Shown: piece after piece, positions 61,301 to 64,000 of the stretch
Position numbering within the stretch: position 1 is the stretch's first letter
Layout of the letters: each line of letters opens with the position of its first letter
Assembly (NCBI GenBank): GCA_014058105.1
Contig: JACGCM010001129.1
Coordinates: forward strand, 5,033,001 to 5,097,000
DNA from: Kingdonia uniflora
Taxonomy: Eukaryota; Streptophyta; Magnoliopsida; Ranunculales; Circaeasteraceae
Direction of reading: 5' to 3'
Length of the DNA stretch: 64,000 nucleotides
The notes under the pieces: model-generated
Databases searched by the model: none
What the model saw: only the letters and a program-made list of their open reading frames with translations
Told to the model about the DNA's origin: nothing
Position numbers and translations under genes: made by a program

Positions 61301-62119
61301 TGTGTAAATATAGCAAACTCATTTACCTATCTTGAAAAGGATATTGTTCTGGTAAACCACAAGATGCTGGTGGTTTCAAGTCGCATGAGACATTTATTGG
61401 CCTTTCTGAAAGAATGGGATAAAATTGCATATATGGGTGAAATATAAATGACAGTGGCGAAAAATTGAAAAAAGATGTGAATGGGATAACTGCATGACTG
61501 ACATTAATGTACGTCTGTCACTCACATGGGGATCTGAATTAATGGGATTCATTTCCTGCATGATAAATGTACAGCAGCACCTGCCACTAATTTGCTATTC
61601 GCCATTATAATTTATGGTAGAACTTGTAAAGAGTTACGACATGCAAAATTATAAGTTTCTATTACTTAAAAGTTTGAAAAGTTATTTAATTTTTCATAAT
61701 ATGTAGCAATTCTTATGACATATAGTAAATTTGTACCTTATATGTTAATAACTTGCCCACATAATTTGTTTGGAATGCGCCTAAGAGGTTTTAAGATAAA
61801 TGTAAGCCATAAATGAATAGAGCAGCATATCTTGGAATCTAAATTTCCTTTATTCTAAGATCGACTCTGAGATGTTTATGTTTTCGTTAGAGTTCTCTTT
61901 AATAACATTTCATTTGAAACAGGTTAACTGGGCTTTAGCCACAGGAAGATATGTTGTTCATCCGGGATGGTGAGCCGTCTATGTTGTTTTTGAAATTCAG
62001 ATGAATTTTTCTCCCAGTTTGCAAAATGCCCTTAATCTTGACTTTGTTTTAACAGGGTGGAAGCATCTGTTTTGTTATATCGGAGGGCGAATGAGCTTGA
62101 CTTTGCGGTTAAACCATAA
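55344..62119 (+). CDS. CPL3: RNA polymerase II CTD phosphatase-like 3 (CPL3)
   Basis: FCP1-type nuclear phosphatase that removes phosphate from serines of the RNA polymerase II C-terminal repeats, affecting stress and defence transcription. Twelve exons: 55344-55864, 55975-56107, 56224-56279, 56381-56441, 56536-58011, 59401-60000, 60092-60238, 60324-60589, 60722-60833, 60932-61188, 61923-61969, 62056-62119, all GT-AG. Expected length is about 1246 residues. The acidic N-terminus has EEGEISDDSE and EEGELEEGEID. A long disordered middle is mostly exon 5. The catalytic DLDHTLLNS (DxDxT, Asp codons 59968 and 59974) sits in exon 6 and the second acidic pair VVIIDDSIRVWP in exon 8. A BRCT domain follows (AGCHIVFSRIFPLG, VTHVVANSLGTDK, GRYVVHPGWVEAS). 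In exon 10 one T is missing at 61023-61025, so the frame meets a stop at 61039-61041 and the BRCT is lost if the base is truly absent. The start at 55344 fits the family (MGKS); the in-frame ATG at 55206 adds 46 residues not seen in relatives. Confidence 0.95.
58012..59400 (+). other. large intron 5 of CPL3
   Basis: At 1389 bp it is the longest intron of the gene. A poly-A run at 58371-58381 followed by unrelated sequence and an AAATAAATAAATGG string at 58491 could mark a small retroposed insert, but no target duplication is evident. An ORF at 58469-58798 has no recognisable domain. Confidence 0.5.
61023..61027 (+). other. one-base deletion in CPL3 exon 10
   Basis: The reading EQKKI should continue L-A-G-C-H-I-V-F. 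The sequence has three Ts where four are needed (AAGATTTGGCTGG), giving EQKKIWLVVT and a stop. The +1 frame then runs perfectly to the exon end and through two more exons. Confidence 0.85.
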
Positions 62120-63550
62120 ATACACTTGATCCACCCGTAACCTCAGAAATATGCAGTCTAGTTGCTAAACAAAAATCATAAAATTTGAAAAAAGCAGATC
62201 AGACCAGTGGGCTAGGACACCAGATCTCATAACCAGAATAATTTCTGATTTTTTTAACCATCTCTGAGATCTCCGCACTTGCTTTTGAGAGATTTGGAAA
62301 TAATGTGAGACCAAGCCTGCTAAGAGGCAACTTGGAGTTTAGGGTAACTTAAAAAGCAGTGAGGTTACTGCTCCAAGTGTTTCGAAAGTAAATTATAATT
62401 TTTTGGAGGCGAGGTATCTGAGGAATCACGAAATGTATTATTATGGGACTTTGAATGGTCGGCAGAAATCGACTGCTAATTCTACAAGAACAGCAAAAGT
62501 ATCAGATCATGATAGTGTGAGTTGAAGGGATTTTTGGAGAGAACTAAGTAAAATCACAAACAACACAAATATACATTTTTTGAATTTTTGGCCCATTGAT
62601 GCCTTAGTTACAAGAAGCTCTACTTGGGAATTGAAGACCAAAAGAATAATCCAAACTTTTTCCACAATAGTAGAAATTTTGTTGAATTTGTTATATTGTT
62701 CTCATGGGAATTTAAGGTTCGGATTTGTTTGTTTTTTCCTCCTGTCGAACAATGCCCCCTGAAGTTTCTCTAGGCGATTTCCTACTGCCAATGACAGATA
62801 CTAAATAGAGAGAGGAAATAATCATCTGATGATAACTGAGAAAATGGTTCTCATATAGTCCTCATCTTGTAAGACTTTAGATTCCCATACCTCAGTACTC
62901 GTATTTCACAAGTGTTTCTAGATGTTTTGTTCCACTGGAATGCCGATTTTTGAAGTAGTTAAATAGCTTTGTTGTTGTCGGGCGTTTTATACTTGCTGCA
63001 AAACATAGCTTTAAGCTGGTTAGAAGGGTGTCTCGTAATTGTGTTTATATATAAAAAAAGCTGTGAAATAATTTTGTGATGGCTTAGTGACAGTTTTGGA
63101 ATAGTGTTAAAGAAGCATTCAGTTTTTCCACTGGGAAAACAGCTATTGTTTCTGATAACGTTACACGCAGTACCACAGAAAACTCTGCAAGACAAATGTT
63201 TCTTTGGTAACAGTTTTCCTGTGCTTATACATGTTCCCTGGTGAAAGTCTGCTCGACAGAGTTGTCCATCCTAAACGCCACAGAGTTGAGTACATTTGCC
63301 TGGATGCTCAATTCGAACTTTCATAATCACATCCTATAAAATGGTGACATAATGCCTGTTGGATAAACATGAAGATGAATCCGCAATTGGCTTTTGAGAA
63401 CGTGTTAAAATTGATTCTGACCTAACAAATAAAATCTGCAATCTTCTGCCTCAATTGATGTAGGAGGGAAGCTAATTCGTAAGAACTAAAACACAAAGGG
63501 TATTGATCTTGACATTGCTCAAAAATGATGTACATCTGAAACCATTGTTG
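62120..63550. other. 3' flank of CPL3, no gene
   Basis: AT-rich. It includes the CPL3 3' UTR and untranslated or intergenic DNA. No ORF with a recognisable product occurs; short frames at 62580 and 62959 look like chance. Confidence 0.6.
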
Positions 63551-64000
63551 ACACGGCCCTAGCCGGGACCGACTCTACAGTGCCCGGAGTGCAGCGGAAT
63601 AAGGGACCGTGCGGCGTACACGGACGCGATGTTGGCGTGTACCAGCCATCTTCACGGGCGCGGGGCGCCAGTGGCATACAACCCACGGATGCTAGAGCGA
63701 CATCCGGATTATCCTGGATACTCGTGAGGGGTCATTGAATATGTATTCGGTAAAGGCAACAACGCTGAAGGTTCCCTCAATAATCCCTACAGCGTAATCT
63801 CTCACGACGCGCGCGAGACACGGAAAGCACACCTGTCCTGTAGCGGATCAGGGTAGCTCAATATGCCGGTTTCCACCTAAGGGACTCATATCACAAGGGG
63901 CGACGAGCCTGAACTAATTATACTGTCCATCTGAATGGGGCGGTGCGTCTCGGATAGCCCGCGGGGCATAGCGGCGCCATATGAAGCCCTCTAATGAAAA
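63551..64000. other. GC-rich, CpG-rich block of unknown origin
   Basis: By hand count about 255 of 450 bases are G or C, against a strongly AT-rich window. CpG occurs about 40 times, near random expectation, whereas plant nuclear DNA around it is CpG-poor. There are no homopolymers over four, no microsatellite, no repeat and no open frame of note. The edge at about 63550 is abrupt. I do not recognise it as rDNA, plastid, mitochondrial or transposon sequence. Confidence 0.7.

Overview
This is a stretch of plant nuclear genome, most likely from a eudicot. Three things point to this. It holds three spliced nuclear genes with GT-AG introns. It carries decayed plastid DNA and several plant transposon families. 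The background is AT-rich, with CT microsatellites. It is not a plastid contig, because every plastid gene copy has stop codons or frameshifts and two plastid genes are split by transposons. Species cannot be named from the sequence alone.

Layout. 1-2700: intergenic sequence with a dead class III chitinase gene on the minus strand. About 2700-36156: a nuclear plastid insertion (NUPT) with the order rbcL, accD, rps16, trnK 5' exon, matK, trnK 3' exon, psbA, all on the plus strand and all broken. Two elements have jumped into it. A 3.8 kb hAT transposon (3251-7038, 8-bp target duplication) splits rbcL. A 20 kb Ty3/gypsy Tat-lineage LTR retrotransposon (12601-32672, 5-bp target duplication GGAAT) splits the trnK intron upstream of matK. 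The Tat element is unusual: a segment of about 5.9 kb covering most of pol, a minisatellite and part of an antisense coiled-coil ORF is present twice in tandem. Hence there are two decayed pol copies with different damage.

36621-44648: a 14-exon gene for a CCA/poly(A)-polymerase-type nucleotidyltransferase. Its sixth intron is swollen by a 2.9 kb non-autonomous LTR element (38301-41218). 45811-47579: a 6-exon mitochondrial phosphate carrier gene on the minus strand, convergent with the previous gene. 48811-52439: a 5'-truncated LINE with a dead reverse transcriptase. 52458-55340: TE debris, including a likely copia solo LTR. 55344-62119: a 12-exon gene for RNA polymerase II CTD phosphatase-like 3 (CPL3), with a one-base deletion just before its BRCT domain. 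63551-64000: an abrupt block of about 57% GC with no CpG depletion and no recognisable content. It does not look like the rest of the window.

The three nuclear genes are unrelated housekeeping or regulatory genes and form no pathway together. I see no CRISPR array, operon or clearly new molecular system. The most unusual items are the layered NUPT/transposon structure, the internally duplicated Tat element, the CPL3 frameshift and the compositionally foreign right end.
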